DNA of 64,000 bases. Origin: a virus. Of the stretch, positions 7,510 through 14,810 are shown one piece after another (positions within the stretch are counted from its first letter, which is position 1; each line of letters starts with the position of its first letter). The position numbers were made by a program, and so were the translations under genes. Location of the stretch: the IMG/VR virus record IMGVR_UViG_3300030106_006201, positions 1-64,000 of that record; one strand, written 5' to 3'. Below the pieces are notes generated by a model that saw only the letters and a list, made by a program, of their open reading frames with translations, had not been told where the DNA came from and did not search any database.

Positions 7510-8648
7510 GGTTTGATCTGCATTCGGCGCTGCTGGCCGAATCTGTGGCGGCGGGTGTGTCGTCGCTGCCGGCGAAGCCTGCGGTGGCTGTCACGGCCGG
7601 TGTGTTGGTGGTGGCCGACGATGACGGTGTGCGGTTTTCGTCGTTCAACTATGACCGGGCCACCACGCGCGCGGTGAAGGCCGATGTTGGCGAGGCTGGT
7701 CGGGTGGTGGTGTCGGGGCGCCTGCTGTCGACGGTGGCGGGTCTGTTGCCGAAGAATCGGGGTGTGGAGGTGGAGACCGATGGCCGGGAGTTGGCTGTCC
7801 GTTCTGGCCGCACCGTGTTCCGGCTGCCGCTGATGATCGCCGAGGACTACCCGGAGTTGCCGGCCCTGTCGGATGAGCATTGGGTGGGCGGCTTGGACGC
7901 GCAGTTGTTCGCGGATGCGGCGCGTCAGGTGGGTGCGTTCGCGTCGGTGGATCACGCGAAACCGGAGCTTGCCGCTTTGAACATGGCTGTGCAGGACGGG
8001 GATTTGGTGTTGTGCGCGTCGGATTCGTACACGGTTGCGCGGCGCCACATCCCGTTCTGTGATGGCGGGGACGGTCCGACGGTGATCAATGTTCCGGCCC
8101 CGGATGTGTTGGCGGTGTTGAAGGCGGTGGCGGGTACGGGTGTGGGTTCGGTGGATGTGTTGTTCGACGGGAACATGCTGGGCCTGCGCACGGAGTCGAC
8201 GACGGTGGTGACGCGCGTGCTGGCCGAGGAGTTCCCGAACATTGAGCGCATTTTGGCGGCGCCTGAGTATGAGTGCTGCGCGACGGTGTCGACGGCTGAG
8301 CTGTCGGCGATGGTGAAACGCGCGGGGGCTGTCGCCGATGACGAGTTCGCGACAGTGGCCGTGAGTGTGGCGAATGATGCTTTGTCGGTGGTGACTTTGC
8401 GGTCGCAGGCGGGGTCGACGGCTGACGAGATTGAGGCCGAGCATCACGGCCCGCCGCGACGCCTGGCGTTGAACGCCCGCAAGTTTCACGCCTGCCTGGC
8501 CGCGATCGAAGATCCGCAGGTGACGTTGGGGTTTCAGGCGGGCAAGCATCTGCTGAAGCTGCACCCGGGCGGGCCGGATGTGGACGGCGAACGCATCGGG
8601 GTGCCGGACACGGCGACCGTGGCCGCCATCATGGGCATCAGAGAGTAG
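7506..8648 (+). CDS. dnaN-like: DnaN-like sliding clamp
   Basis: 380 residues, close to the 365-400 of bacterial beta clamps. Three similar domains of about 125 residues are seen. Landmarks are VVVSGRLLSTVAGLLP and FRLPLMIAEDYPELP in domain I, FASVDHAKPELAALNMAV with LCASDSYTVARRHIPF in domain II, and RILAAPEYECCATV in domain III. The end lacks the canonical MP(V/M)R-type tail, reading ATVAAIMGIRE, so polymerase contacts may differ. It would encircle DNA to tether the replicative polymerase. No polymerase gene is in this window, so the partner may be the host enzyme or one encoded outside it. Confidence 0.8.
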   Translation: MRFDLHSALLAESVAAGVSSLPAKPAVAVTAGVLVVADDDGVRFSSFNYDRATTRAVKADVGEAGRVVVSGRLLSTVAGLLPKNRGVEVETDGRELAVRSGRTVFRLPLMIAEDYPELPALSDEHWVGGLDAQLFADAARQVGAFASVDHAKPELAALNMAVQDGDLVLCASDSYTVARRHIPFCDGGDGPTVINVPAPDVLAVLKAVAGTGVGSVDVLFDGNMLGLRTESTTVVTRVLAEEFPNIERILAAPEYECCATVSTAELSAMVKRAGAVADDEFATVAVSVANDALSVVTLRSQAGSTADEIEAEHHGPPRRLALNARKFHACLAAIEDPQVTLGFQAGKHLLKLHPGGPDVDGERIGVPDTATVAAIMGIRE

Positions 8649-8658
8649 CGGGCGCGCT

Positions 8659-8865
8659 GTGGACATTTACGTGTGTCTCTACCAGAGTCGGGTGGTGGGC
8701 GCGTCCGCGAAATTGCAGGGCGCGGAGTTGATTCGGACTGACGAGGCTCAACGCCTGGTTGATCTAGGCTATCCCAACGACGCGGACACGGTGCGCAATG
8801 ACGCATACTGCGTGTTCTACGACCGGATGACGATCGTGAACGTCGATCTGCGGGATCTCGACTGA
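8659..8865 (+). CDS. Hypothetical protein (68 aa)
   Basis: GTG 8659 lies 10 nt after the clamp stop. The product MDIYVCLYQSRVVGAS... has a beta-strand start and an acidic end (VNVDLRDLD). No motif is recognised. Its TGA overlaps the next ATG by one base. An upstream ATG (8578) lies within the clamp gene and is unlikely. Confidence 0.6.
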   Translation: MDIYVCLYQSRVVGASAKLQGAELIRTDEAQRLVDLGYPNDADTVRNDAYCVFYDRMTIVNVDLRDLD

Positions 8866-9080
8866 TGGACTACGGCCAGGCTTTCGACGACATGTGCCCG
8901 CCGCGGGGATGCGAGTGTTTCGTGACGGATCCGTCCACGTGGTTCTACTACGGCAGCGCTGTCGAGCCGGGGAGTCAGCTGGAATGGAATCCGGACTGCC
9001 CGGTGCACGGCGACACCCCAATCGAGCGTGAAACCGCCCACGCGCTCGGCTATTACGCGACAGGGTGCCCGGTCCAATGA
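8865..9080 (+). CDS. Hypothetical protein with Cys/His pairs (71 aa)
   Basis: Contains MCPPRGCECF near residue 10 and NPDCPVHG near residue 45, a C-x4-C-x-C...C-x2-H set that may bind zinc. No family is recognised. It is chained by 1-nt and 4-nt overlaps to its neighbours in a run of small Cys-rich genes (8865-10273). Confidence 0.6.
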   Translation: MDYGQAFDDMCPPRGCECFVTDPSTWFYYGSAVEPGSQLEWNPDCPVHGDTPIERETAHALGYYATGCPVQ

Positions 9081-9400
9081 CGCACAGTCCGTTTCACGAG
9101 GTGCCGATGTTTCAGGCGCGGTGCACGTCATGCGGCTACATCGAAACCGACTACGACGAGTTCGGCGGGTTCTCCGAGCCGGAGGGCGCCGTCGAGTTCG
9201 TCACCGAGGTCAGGGCTTGGCACCGCTCCGATGACTGGCCGCCAAGCGAGTTGCTGTGCGTGGCCTGCCAGAAGTGCGCGGTGTGCGGCGCTGACCCATG
9301 CTATCCGCACGACGACGGCCAGCACGTGGTGTGCGAGCAGCACGAGGACCACGACTTCGACAAACCTGCGCGCCCGCAACTCAGATCGGTTCCGTCGTGA
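9077..9400 (+). CDS. Zinc-ribbon hypothetical protein (107 aa)
   Basis: ATG 9077 overlaps the upstream stop (ATGA), so I prefer it to 9065. CTSCGY near residue 15 and CVACQKCAVCGADPC near residue 63 give at least two zinc-binding knuckles, followed by CEQHEDHDFD. Probably a small nucleic-acid- or protein-binding adaptor. No function is assigned. Confidence 0.65.
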   Translation: MTHSPFHEVPMFQARCTSCGYIETDYDEFGGFSEPEGAVEFVTEVRAWHRSDDWPPSELLCVACQKCAVCGADPCYPHDDGQHVVCEQHEDHDFDKPARPQLRSVPS

Positions 9401-9588
9401 GCGCGCACCGTTTCTGGGCTGTGCGCTGCGACCGGTGCGGCAGTCGGATCGTCACTGACCGGGTCAACGTGCACCACGCCCGCGCCCAGGCCGCAGCGGA
9501 GGGCTGGACGCGCCCCCGGCACAACCCGGGACGCAACCAGATGCGCATCGACGTGTGCCCCGACTGCGCGAAACCCGGCGACCAATGA
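9397..9588 (+). CDS. Zinc-ribbon hypothetical protein (63 aa)
   Basis: GTG 9397 overlaps the preceding TGA. CDRCGS near residue 11 and CPDCAK near residue 56 form a classical two-knuckle zinc ribbon with a helical insert (HHARAQAAAEGW). Unknown role. Confidence 0.6.
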   Translation: MSAHRFWAVRCDRCGSRIVTDRVNVHHARAQAAAEGWTRPRHNPGRNQMRIDVCPDCAKPGDQ

Positions 9589-9776
9589 TGCCGGCCACAA
9601 CCCTGTCGTTTCTGGAGCGCTACGACGAGCTGCACGGCCTGGGCGTCCCCGACTGGCAGGCTGCGAAACGGATGGGCATCACCTGCTCGTCGCTGGAACG
9701 GCAACTGGAACGGTACGGCCGGCCCGTGAGCGAGCTGCTACGAGACATCGCCCGAGAGGAACGCGAACATGACTGA
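9585..9776 (+). CDS. Small HTH-like protein (63 aa)
   Basis: WQAAKRMGITCSSLERQLERYG (about residues 24-45; quoted length 22 reduced here to its core AAKRMGITCSSLERQL) has the spacing of a helix-turn-helix, with a Gly-Ile turn. The rest is helical and charged. It may bind DNA, but no family is recognised. ATG 9585 overlaps the upstream stop. Confidence 0.55.
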   Translation: MMPATTLSFLERYDELHGLGVPDWQAAKRMGITCSSLERQLERYGRPVSELLRDIAREEREHD

Positions 9777-10134
9777 CGAACTGACCGTAGACCAGCGCAT
9801 CGCCGAGGCTCGGCGGCTGCTGACGCGGCGACCTGTCGATCCTGACGCTCACATAGTGTGGGACGCACCCCCAATGCCGGGCACTTCTGCGGCGATCCAT
9901 GAAGCCACGGCGCATAGTTTGCTGGCGATCGCGCAGATGATGGCCGCCGACCGGCGTGTGGTTGATGCCGAAGTGACCGAGGACGAGGGTTGCCCGTCCG
10001 AGCTGTTGGGCCGCTGCGACGCGCTGCCCGGCGTGGTCGGCAACTACGTGCACCGCTGCACCGCCGACCCGGGCCACGACGGGTTGCACGAATGCGGCTG
10101 CGGCAGGGTGTGGGGCAACCGTGACGACGACTGA
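9769..10134 (+). CDS. Hypothetical protein, Cys-rich C-terminus (121 aa)
   Basis: ATG 9769 overlaps the preceding gene by 8 nt. The N-terminal 70 residues look helical (LTVDQRIAEARRLLTRR, then HSLLAIAQMMAADR). The C-terminal part has C-x7-C (CPSELLGRC), then HRC and HECGCG, a likely zinc site. Not recognised. Confidence 0.6.
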   Translation: MTDELTVDQRIAEARRLLTRRPVDPDAHIVWDAPPMPGTSAAIHEATAHSLLAIAQMMAADRRVVDAEVTEDEGCPSELLGRCDALPGVVGNYVHRCTADPGHDGLHECGCGRVWGNRDDD

Positions 10135-10273
10135 ATGGTGCCCCTGCTGCCAGCGCCACGACGCCCCGCACTGCCCCGCCGTGCGGCTCTGCCGGTTCCG
10201 CTACCCGTCCCGCCACCCCGGCCTGTGGGTCGACCGCATCTACGACCATGTGTGGGCCACCGAAGATGCGTAG
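10121..10273 (+). CDS. Small Cys-rich protein (50 aa)
   Basis: GTG 10121 lies within the previous gene's end. CPCCQRHDAPHCPAVRLC near residue 7 has C-x2-C...H...C spacing suited to zinc. It ends with TAG 10271-10273, overlapping the next ATG. Its length and overlaps fit the run of micro-genes here. Confidence 0.5.
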   Translation: MTTTEWCPCCQRHDAPHCPAVRLCRFRYPSRHPGLWVDRIYDHVWATEDA

Positions 10274-10451
10274 GCCGCGCCTGTTGACCCGGCAGATCAG
10301 CGTGCGCGTCACCCGCGCCGAACACGCCGCACTCACCCGCATAGCCGCCGCCGAAAACACCTCCGTGTCCGAACTGGTCCGCACTGTGCTCACCGCCCAC
10401 GCCATCGGCGACCAGCAGCAGCCGCGGCTCTGGGACGACGAAACCGAGTAG
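10266..10451 (+). CDS. Ribbon-helix-helix DNA-binding protein (61 aa)
   Basis: Residues about 6-45 match an RHH fold: strand LTRQISVRV, then helix TRAEHAALTRIAAAEN, a turn at T-S-V-S, and helix ELVRTVLTAHAI. RHH proteins dimerise through the strand, which enters the major groove. It is one of two RHH genes in the window (the other at 32020-32250), so it is a candidate for binding the GTGATCAC sites. ATG 10266 is chosen over 10248 because the ribbon starts soon after. Confidence 0.7.
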   Translation: MRRPRLLTRQISVRVTRAEHAALTRIAAAENTSVSELVRTVLTAHAIGDQQQPRLWDDETE

Positions 10452-10469
10452 AGTCGTCGACCCATCTGG

Positions 10470-10483
10470 TAGGGTGCGAAGCT
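10470..10483 (+). promoter_or_regulatory. Candidate leaderless -10 (TAGGGT)
   Basis: TAGGGT at 10470-10475 ends 8 nt before ATG 10484, so the transcript would start at or within 2 nt of the start codon. No good -35 is seen. The same TAGGGT hexamer precedes ATG 20255. Confidence 0.4.
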
Positions 10484-10855
10484 ATGGCAGAACCACAGCA
10501 GACAGAAGCGGCGGCGCCTAACCTGCTCGACGTGCTCGACAAGCATCAGGCAGCAGAATGCAGCTGGGGCATCGACGGCTGCGTATGCGAATGGGACGGC
10601 AGCCGCGAGAACCACCCCAGGCACGTCGCCGACGCGTGGCGGGAAGCCTGCACGATCCGCACTGCCGAACAACTCGACACGCTGCCAGTCGGCTCGGCAA
10701 TCGTCGACTGTTTCGGCGACGTGTACCGGTCTCATGACCGGCCAGGCGTCCAGTCCCCCGCATGGCTGGTTTCTGGCGCGCTCCTGCGGTGGCTGTCCGA
10801 CGAGATACCGATGCCTGTTCATGTGATCTGGCGGCCAGACTGGGCCGTCCAGTGA
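10484..10855 (+). CDS. Hypothetical protein (123 aa)
   Basis: Probably read from a leaderless transcript. Residues 20-45 hold CSWGIDGCVCEWDG, a Cys-rich loop. The C-terminal half (LDTLPVGSAIVDCFGDVYRS and ALLRWLSDEIPMPV) resembles small phage proteins that begin with a beta-strand pair and end in a helix. No function is assigned. GTGA overlap with the next gene. Confidence 0.6.
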   Translation: MAEPQQTEAAAPNLLDVLDKHQAAECSWGIDGCVCEWDGSRENHPRHVADAWREACTIRTAEQLDTLPVGSAIVDCFGDVYRSHDRPGVQSPAWLVSGALLRWLSDEIPMPVHVIWRPDWAVQ

Positions 10856-11076
10856 CCGCATCCCCGGCGCCGCGCTGGGCGACCCGGGAAGAGGCCGCCG
10901 AGCATGCCCGCGTCAGCGTCTACACCATCGACCGGTGGCGCGCCGCCGGGCTCATCCCCGTCCACGGCGTCGGCGGCAAAATGGCCCGCTACAACCTCAA
11001 CGACATCGACGCACTCCTACTCGGCGAGCGGGACACACAGGCGTCAGGGGAGGACACGCGCAGTGCCGCGCATTAG
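10852..11076 (+). CDS. Excisionase/MerR-like HTH protein (74 aa)
   Basis: WATREEAAEHARVSVYTIDR (residues 9-28) followed by WRAAGLIPVHG and MARYNLNDIDALL is the classic winged-helix pattern of excisionase-type proteins (helix_turn_helix_17). These bind DNA as architectural or replication-organising factors. No integrase is in the window, so a role in replication initiation with the next gene is as likely as excision. GTG 10852 overlaps the upstream stop. Confidence 0.75.
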   Translation: MTASPAPRWATREEAAEHARVSVYTIDRWRAAGLIPVHGVGGKMARYNLNDIDALLLGERDTQASGEDTRSAAH

Positions 11077-11962
11077 GAACCTCAAGCCCCAATTCTGGGA
11101 TTCGCCCGACACGGCGCGGGCCGACCTGGCGTGCCGACTGCTGTACATGGCGATGTGGAACTGGGCCGACGACGCCGGCCGCGGCACCGCCAACCTGAAA
11201 GAGTTGGAGGCGTTCGCGTTCCCTAACGACGACATCCAAACCCTGCCCCGCCGAGCTTCGGCGGGTAGCGCCCGAAATTCGGCGACTGTGTGGAGCAGTT
11301 TCGCCGAGCTGTTCCTGGAAACCATTCAGGTGTACAAAGTGGACGTTTATGTCCACGGCGGCCGGAAGTTCTACGAAATTAGCTCATTCCGCGAACACCA
11401 GTCGAAACACTTCAACCCGAACTCCACCCTGCCCGGCCCGGCCGACGGTCAAGAATGGGACGTGGCCAGCGAATACGGCCTCAACACGACCACCGGCGAC
11501 GACACAGTGCCCGAGGAAGGGCCACACAGTGCCCGAAATTCGGCGATTAGCTGCCGGGATCTGCCGTTAGATAGGGATAGGGATAGGGATAGGGATAGGG
11601 ATACAGAGTCTCTTACGTTAGTTGGGGGGTCCGGGGGGAAGGGCGCAACACCCGCCCGCGGCACCCGCCTCCCCGACAACTGGCAACCCGACCGCCACGT
11701 CATCGACGCCATGCGCGAAGAAGCACCCCACATCGACCTCCGACGCGAACACCGCCGCTTCACCGACCACTGGAAAGCCGCCACCGGCCGCACCGCCACC
11801 AAACGCGACTGGAACGCCGCCTGGCGAAACTGGATCCGCACCGCAGCCGACCGCGCACCCGCCACCAACAGCCACCAGCCCCCCAGCAAGCTCCGCCAAG
11901 CAGCCGAACGCGCAGCACGAGCACGAACCGCCGAAACCAACCCCCAACAGGAACTCACATGA
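11063..11962 (+). CDS. Replication-initiation-like protein with internal DNA repeats
   Basis: 299 residues. The N-terminus (PRIRNLKPQFWDSPDTAR, then RLLYMAMWNWADDAGR) is the winged-helix start seen in phage replication initiators and replisome organisers, which bind the origin and load helicase. A linker follows with DR repeats from a GGGATA hexamer array (about 11571-11603) and a Gly-rich stretch. The C-terminal third (RLPDNWQPDRHVIDAM, then HWKAATGRTATKRDWNAAWRNWIR) is the primosomal/DnaD-like tail motif. GTG 11063 is chosen because the conserved PRIRN begins there. The helicase-loader-like gene follows with an ATGA overlap. Confidence 0.75.
   Translation: MPRIRNLKPQFWDSPDTARADLACRLLYMAMWNWADDAGRGTANLKELEAFAFPNDDIQTLPRRASAGSARNSATVWSSFAELFLETIQVYKVDVYVHGGRKFYEISSFREHQSKHFNPNSTLPGPADGQEWDVASEYGLNTTTGDDTVPEEGPHSARNSAISCRDLPLDRDRDRDRDRDTESLTLVGGSGGKGATPARGTRLPDNWQPDRHVIDAMREEAPHIDLRREHRRFTDHWKAATGRTATKRDWNAAWRNWIRTAADRAPATNSHQPPSKLRQAAERAARARTAETNPQQELT
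11270..11605 (+). repeat. Repeats inside the initiator gene: candidate replication origin
   Basis: GCCCGAAATTCGGCGA occurs exactly at 11270-11285 and 11531-11546. It is followed by about five tandem GGGATA units near 11571-11603 and then a locally AT-richer stretch. Repeats within a phage initiator gene often mark the origin, as in lambda O. Inference only. Confidence 0.45.
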
Positions 11963-12324
11963 CCACCAGAGCCGACGCACTCGAACTCCTCGCACTCATC
12001 AGCGCCCGCCACCGACGCACCGCACCCCGCATCGACGACGACGACGAAGCCAACTTCATCGCCGACCAATGGGCCGAAATGTTCAACCACTACCAGCTAC
12101 ACCAAGCCGACCTCATCGCCGCAGTGAAGAAACGCTCACTCACCCACCCCGACGCCCCCGAACCAGCCGACATCATCCGCTGGGCACGCGACATCCGAAA
12201 CGACCGCGCCAACCGCGTCGACCCCGAACACCGCCAAACCGCCCTCTACCACCCCGACCAACTCGCCGACAACCAGCGCAGACTCGCCGCCATCACCGAC
12301 ACCATCGGAAACCCGCCCCAATGA
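11959..12324 (+). CDS. Helicase-loader-like protein (G39P-type candidate)
   Basis: 121 residues. ALELLALISARHRRTAPRID, then IADQWAEMFNHYQLHQADLI, AAVKKRSLTHPDAPEPADII and RWARDIRN follow the helical layout of G39P-like phage helicase loaders (helix, W-x-E-M, ...V...PTIADIR-type end). Such proteins bring the replicative helicase to the origin complex. Position directly after the initiator supports this. ATG overlaps the upstream TGA. The similarity is by pattern, not by search. Confidence 0.55.
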   Translation: MTTRADALELLALISARHRRTAPRIDDDDEANFIADQWAEMFNHYQLHQADLIAAVKKRSLTHPDAPEPADIIRWARDIRNDRANRVDPEHRQTALYHPDQLADNQRRLAAITDTIGNPPQ

Positions 12325-12596
12325 ACCACCTCAACGACCTCAAAAACCGGCAAGCCCAAGCCCGCGCCGAAACCGCCTACCAACACACCCGGCAACCCGC
12401 CCAACCGAACGCCGGCCAACCCCACCGGCCAACAGACAACCCCCTACGACGCCGCTGCCCCTGGTGCAAAGCCACCCCCAGCCAGCCCTGCACCATCCCC
12501 GGAACCGGAATCCGGCTCGGCCGACACAGCCGCTACCACCCCAGCCGAACCGAAACCCCCGCCGCGCAACAGCCCGCCGCGCACGCAAACCCCTGA
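12321..12596 (+). CDS. Zinc-finger protein (91 aa)
   Basis: CPWCKATPSQPCTIPG (about residues 50-65) with RHSRYHPSR after it matches the phage zinc finger usually seen as CPxCGAxPGxPC...HxxR. The N-terminal half is helical and polar. Probably a small nucleic-acid-binding accessory to replication. ATG overlaps the upstream stop. Confidence 0.65.
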   Translation: MNHLNDLKNRQAQARAETAYQHTRQPAQPNAGQPHRPTDNPLRRRCPWCKATPSQPCTIPGTGIRLGRHSRYHPSRTETPAAQQPAAHANP

Positions 12597-12613
12597 CCAG
12601 CCCAAACCGGAGA

Positions 12614-12626
12614 TACCCTCAGACAC
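12614..12626 (+). promoter_or_regulatory. Candidate leaderless -10 (TACCCT)
   Basis: TACCCT at 12614-12619 ends 7 nt before ATG 12627. A -35 is not obvious. It follows a rare 30-nt gap in an otherwise overlapping operon. Confidence 0.35.
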
Positions 12627-13133
12627 ATGACCGCCGTCGACCCCGCAACTAGCGACGACACCGCCGCCGACATGGGTGAGCGGGCCTTCGAGCTGTACAA
12701 CCGCGGCAACACCTGGCAGCAGGTCGCTGACCAGCTCGGATACTCGCACCGGTCCAGCGCGAAGCGGGCTGCGGAGGCGTACCTGCAGCGGGAGGCGCAT
12801 GAGTCGACGGCGACTTCGCGGCTGTACAACGAGCGGGGTTACATGCTGCTGATCGGGTCGATGACCAGCATGTTTGAGCAGGCTCGGGCTGAGGGCAGGC
12901 GGATGGAGGCGAATGCGCTGGCGCGGACGATTGGGCAGTTGCGGGATCGTTGGGCGCGTCTGTCGGGGCAGTATGTGCCGGTTGAGCAGCATGTTCATGT
13001 GCAGGTGAAGTCGTCGGCGGTGGTGGTTTTGGAGGATGCGCGGCAGCAGTTCCGGGCGATCGCGGAGCGGGAGTTGGGTGCTGCGGCCGAGTTGCCGGCG
13101 GGCCAGGTGGTGGACGGGGAGGTCGTGGAGTGA
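12627..13133 (+). CDS. HTH protein, candidate small terminase
   Basis: 168 residues. ERAFELYNRGNTWQQVADQL followed by GYSHRSSAKRAAEAYL is the HTH found in many phage TerS-like proteins. A helical core follows (RGYMLLIGSMTSMFEQARAE, then LARTIGQLRDRWARLSGQYV), matching the usual position of the R-A-x-L-x-G segment in that family. The acidic tail ends GQVVDGEVVE. It would recognise the packaging site and feed DNA to TerL, encoded 5.5 kb downstream. That separation is unusual, and a plain DNA-binding role is the alternative. Confidence 0.6.
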   Translation: MTAVDPATSDDTAADMGERAFELYNRGNTWQQVADQLGYSHRSSAKRAAEAYLQREAHESTATSRLYNERGYMLLIGSMTSMFEQARAEGRRMEANALARTIGQLRDRWARLSGQYVPVEQHVHVQVKSSAVVVLEDARQQFRAIAERELGAAAELPAGQVVDGEVVE

Positions 13134-13327
13134 GCGCGCGGCCGGGCCAGGATGCCGATTGCGCCCGTCTGGGTTCGCCGCTGGCCGATTTTCGGGCCGC
13201 CGGGGTACCCCAGTGGGGGCCGGACGGCTTACAGAGGCTCTCAGGGCGCGTTTTCGGGGGTTACACGCTGGCGGGATTGATGGTGCTGCGCCGCGCGGAC
13301 GGTTCGACCGTTGTGAGGCAGGCATGA
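13130..13327 (+). CDS. Hypothetical protein (65 aa)
   Basis: GTG 13130 overlaps the upstream TGA. The product begins MSARPGQDADCARL and ends in a strand-rich segment (TLAGLMVLRRADGSTVV). No motif is recognised. Confidence 0.55.
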   Translation: MSARPGQDADCARLGSPLADFRAAGVPQWGPDGLQRLSGRVFGGYTLAGLMVLRRADGSTVVRQA

Positions 13328-13437
13328 GCGCCGAGCCTGTCCGGTTCGGCTGGCCGGACCCTGACGATGACGAGTGTGTCGCGGAGACGCCGGGCAATTG
13401 CCGGGGCTGCTGCCTGGCCGATGTGGGCATGTTGTGA
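13324..13437 (+). CDS. Small Cys-rich protein (37 aa)
   Basis: ATG 13324 overlaps the preceding stop (ATGA). Contains CVAETPGNCRGCCLADVG, four Cys in 16 residues, which may bind zinc. Function unknown. Confidence 0.5.
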   Translation: MSAEPVRFGWPDPDDDECVAETPGNCRGCCLADVGML

Positions 13438-13677
13438 CCAGGCCGGTCGTTTGCTGCACGCCTGCCAGTTGGTGGACGGGCACGCGGGCCAGGCATGTTT
13501 GCTGCTGCGGAAGGAGCTGGGCGTGAGTGACGTGGAGCATTCGCGGTGCCAGCTCGGATACTTAAGAGCATGACCAGGCCCGGTTCTGTCACGAGCACCG
13601 CGGGTTTCTTGAGCCGGGGTCGCCGCATCGGGTGTGCGACAAGTCGCCGCAGCATCCGAACCGTCGCAGAGACCTAG
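13434..13677 (+). pseudogene. Probably broken small Cys-rich gene(s)
   Basis: Protein-like sequence jumps between frames. One frame ending at 13573 reads DQAGRLLHACQLVDGHAGQA. Another, after a TAA at 13563-13565, reads ARFCHEHRGFLEPGSPHRVC to TAG near 13677 without a start codon. GTG 13434 (GTGA overlap) gives only a 30-residue Cys/Arg-rich product. Together they look like one or two zinc-knuckle genes broken by indels. An assembly error is possible. Confidence 0.35.
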
Positions 13678-13786
13678 CCGCGCCACCCGACGATGATGTA
13701 CGGTGATCACAATGTTAGTTCCCCGGGCGACGGCGGTCACCGTCCCCGGGGCGGCCAAGCACCAACGCGAAAGGAAACGCTTGACG
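13678..13786 (+). promoter_or_regulatory. Control region with GTGATCAC over a -10
   Basis: TACGGT (13699-13704) is a likely -10 and overlaps an exact GTGATCAC at 13703-13710. No good -35 is seen at 17 bp. GAAAGGAAA lies just upstream of ATG 13787. The stretch between holds no other feature I can see. Confidence 0.5.
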
Positions 13787-14188
13787 ATGAACGATCATAG
13801 CGGCCCGGCCCGCAACACCGAACTGTTGCAGCGGGTCATGCAGCACATCGACGACCACCCCGAGCAGCACAACCAGGCCGTGTGGCTGAGGCACGACTGC
13901 GGCACGGCGGCGTGTTTCGCCGGGTGGGCCGCACTGCTCAGCGACGAACTGGTCGAAGTGCAGGACGTGGAGGTGGACGGGATGTTCTATGACCGCGCCG
14001 GCGTCATGCACGCCACGAGTGGTGCCGCCGTGAAGGTTCTGGGTGTCACCGGTGAAGAATCTGACGTCCTGTTCGACGCGACGAACAGCCGGGACATGCT
14101 GCGGCTCATGGTGAAAGACCTCGTCAACGGCGACACGCTGCTCGACTGCGATCACTACCGGGGCGAAGCCGAAGGTGGCACACGGTGA
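13787..14188 (+). CDS. Conserved-type phage hypothetical protein (133 aa)
   Basis: ATG 13787 is preceded by AAAGGAAAC; the upstream frame to 13703 covers the promoter and is unlikely. The segment HNQAVWLRHDCGTAACFAGW is a signature I recall from actinophage hypothetical proteins, with a conserved CGTxxCxAGW pair of Cys. Function unknown. The first gene after a GTGATCAC-type control site, it leads a run of coupled genes. Confidence 0.65.
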   Translation: MNDHSGPARNTELLQRVMQHIDDHPEQHNQAVWLRHDCGTAACFAGWAALLSDELVEVQDVEVDGMFYDRAGVMHATSGAAVKVLGVTGEESDVLFDATNSRDMLRLMVKDLVNGDTLLDCDHYRGEAEGGTR

Positions 14189-14451
14189 CCGCGGATCATT
14201 TCTCGCCGGCTGAGCGCGCCCAGTTCGACGCGCAAACCGCGGCGGCGAAAGCGGTGTGCGACTGGCTGGACGGCGACGAGCACCGGGCGTTGATCAACTG
14301 CACGCCCGCGATGATCTCCCAAGTCGCCGTCAACGCCTACCGGAAAGCCCTGGCCGCCACGATCGTTGAGCGACGGGACGCGATCAACCATGGGCCAAGG
14401 GACGCTGACCGGGTCGCCGAACTAAACCGGGTGTTGGAGATCCTCGAATGA
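14185..14451 (+). CDS. Hypothetical protein (88 aa)
   Basis: GTG 14185 overlaps the preceding stop. Mostly alpha-helical, charged (AERAQFDAQTAAAKAVCDWL; VAELNRVLEILE at the end), possibly coiled coil. Not recognised. Confidence 0.55.
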   Translation: MTADHFSPAERAQFDAQTAAAKAVCDWLDGDEHRALINCTPAMISQVAVNAYRKALAATIVERRDAINHGPRDADRVAELNRVLEILE

Positions 14452-14810
14452 CCGGAGCGGACCCGGCGGTTGAAGCCGCGCGGCGGGCATGGGGTGCTGG
14501 CGCAGATTGGGAGTTCAACGACAGGACCACGGGCGGCATGAGTCTCGCCGCCGCCCGTGAGGCCCTAGCCCCGGTCAGGGCGCTGCACTACCGCATCGAC
14601 ATCGCCGCGACGAGTTGTGTCGAAGAGTGCGAAGTGCACGAGGACGAATGCCCACTGGACGTGAAAGTCCCCGTGTGCCGCGAGTGCTACCGGATCGCCG
14701 AAGAGGCCGATCTGTATTTCTCCGAGCGGCCAGGCTGGCACGAGCCGGTCGCATGGCCTTGCGCGACTGCCCGCCTCGCCTACACCGCCGAAGAACTGGA
14801 GAGGAAATGA
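14448..14810 (+). CDS. Hypothetical protein with Cys cluster (120 aa)
   Basis: ATG 14448 overlaps the upstream stop. The middle holds CVEECEVHEDECPLDVKVPV then CRECYR, a six-Cys/His set likely to bind zinc. It ends AEELERK. Function unknown. Confidence 0.55.
   Translation: MTGADPAVEAARRAWGAGADWEFNDRTTGGMSLAAAREALAPVRALHYRIDIAATSCVEECEVHEDECPLDVKVPVCRECYRIAEEADLYFSERPGWHEPVAWPCATARLAYTAEELERK

Noticed and set aside
10852-11076. Evidence of a temperate phage from the excisionase-like gene
   Set aside because: No integrase, attP or immunity repressor with clear features is seen; such HTH proteins also serve replication.
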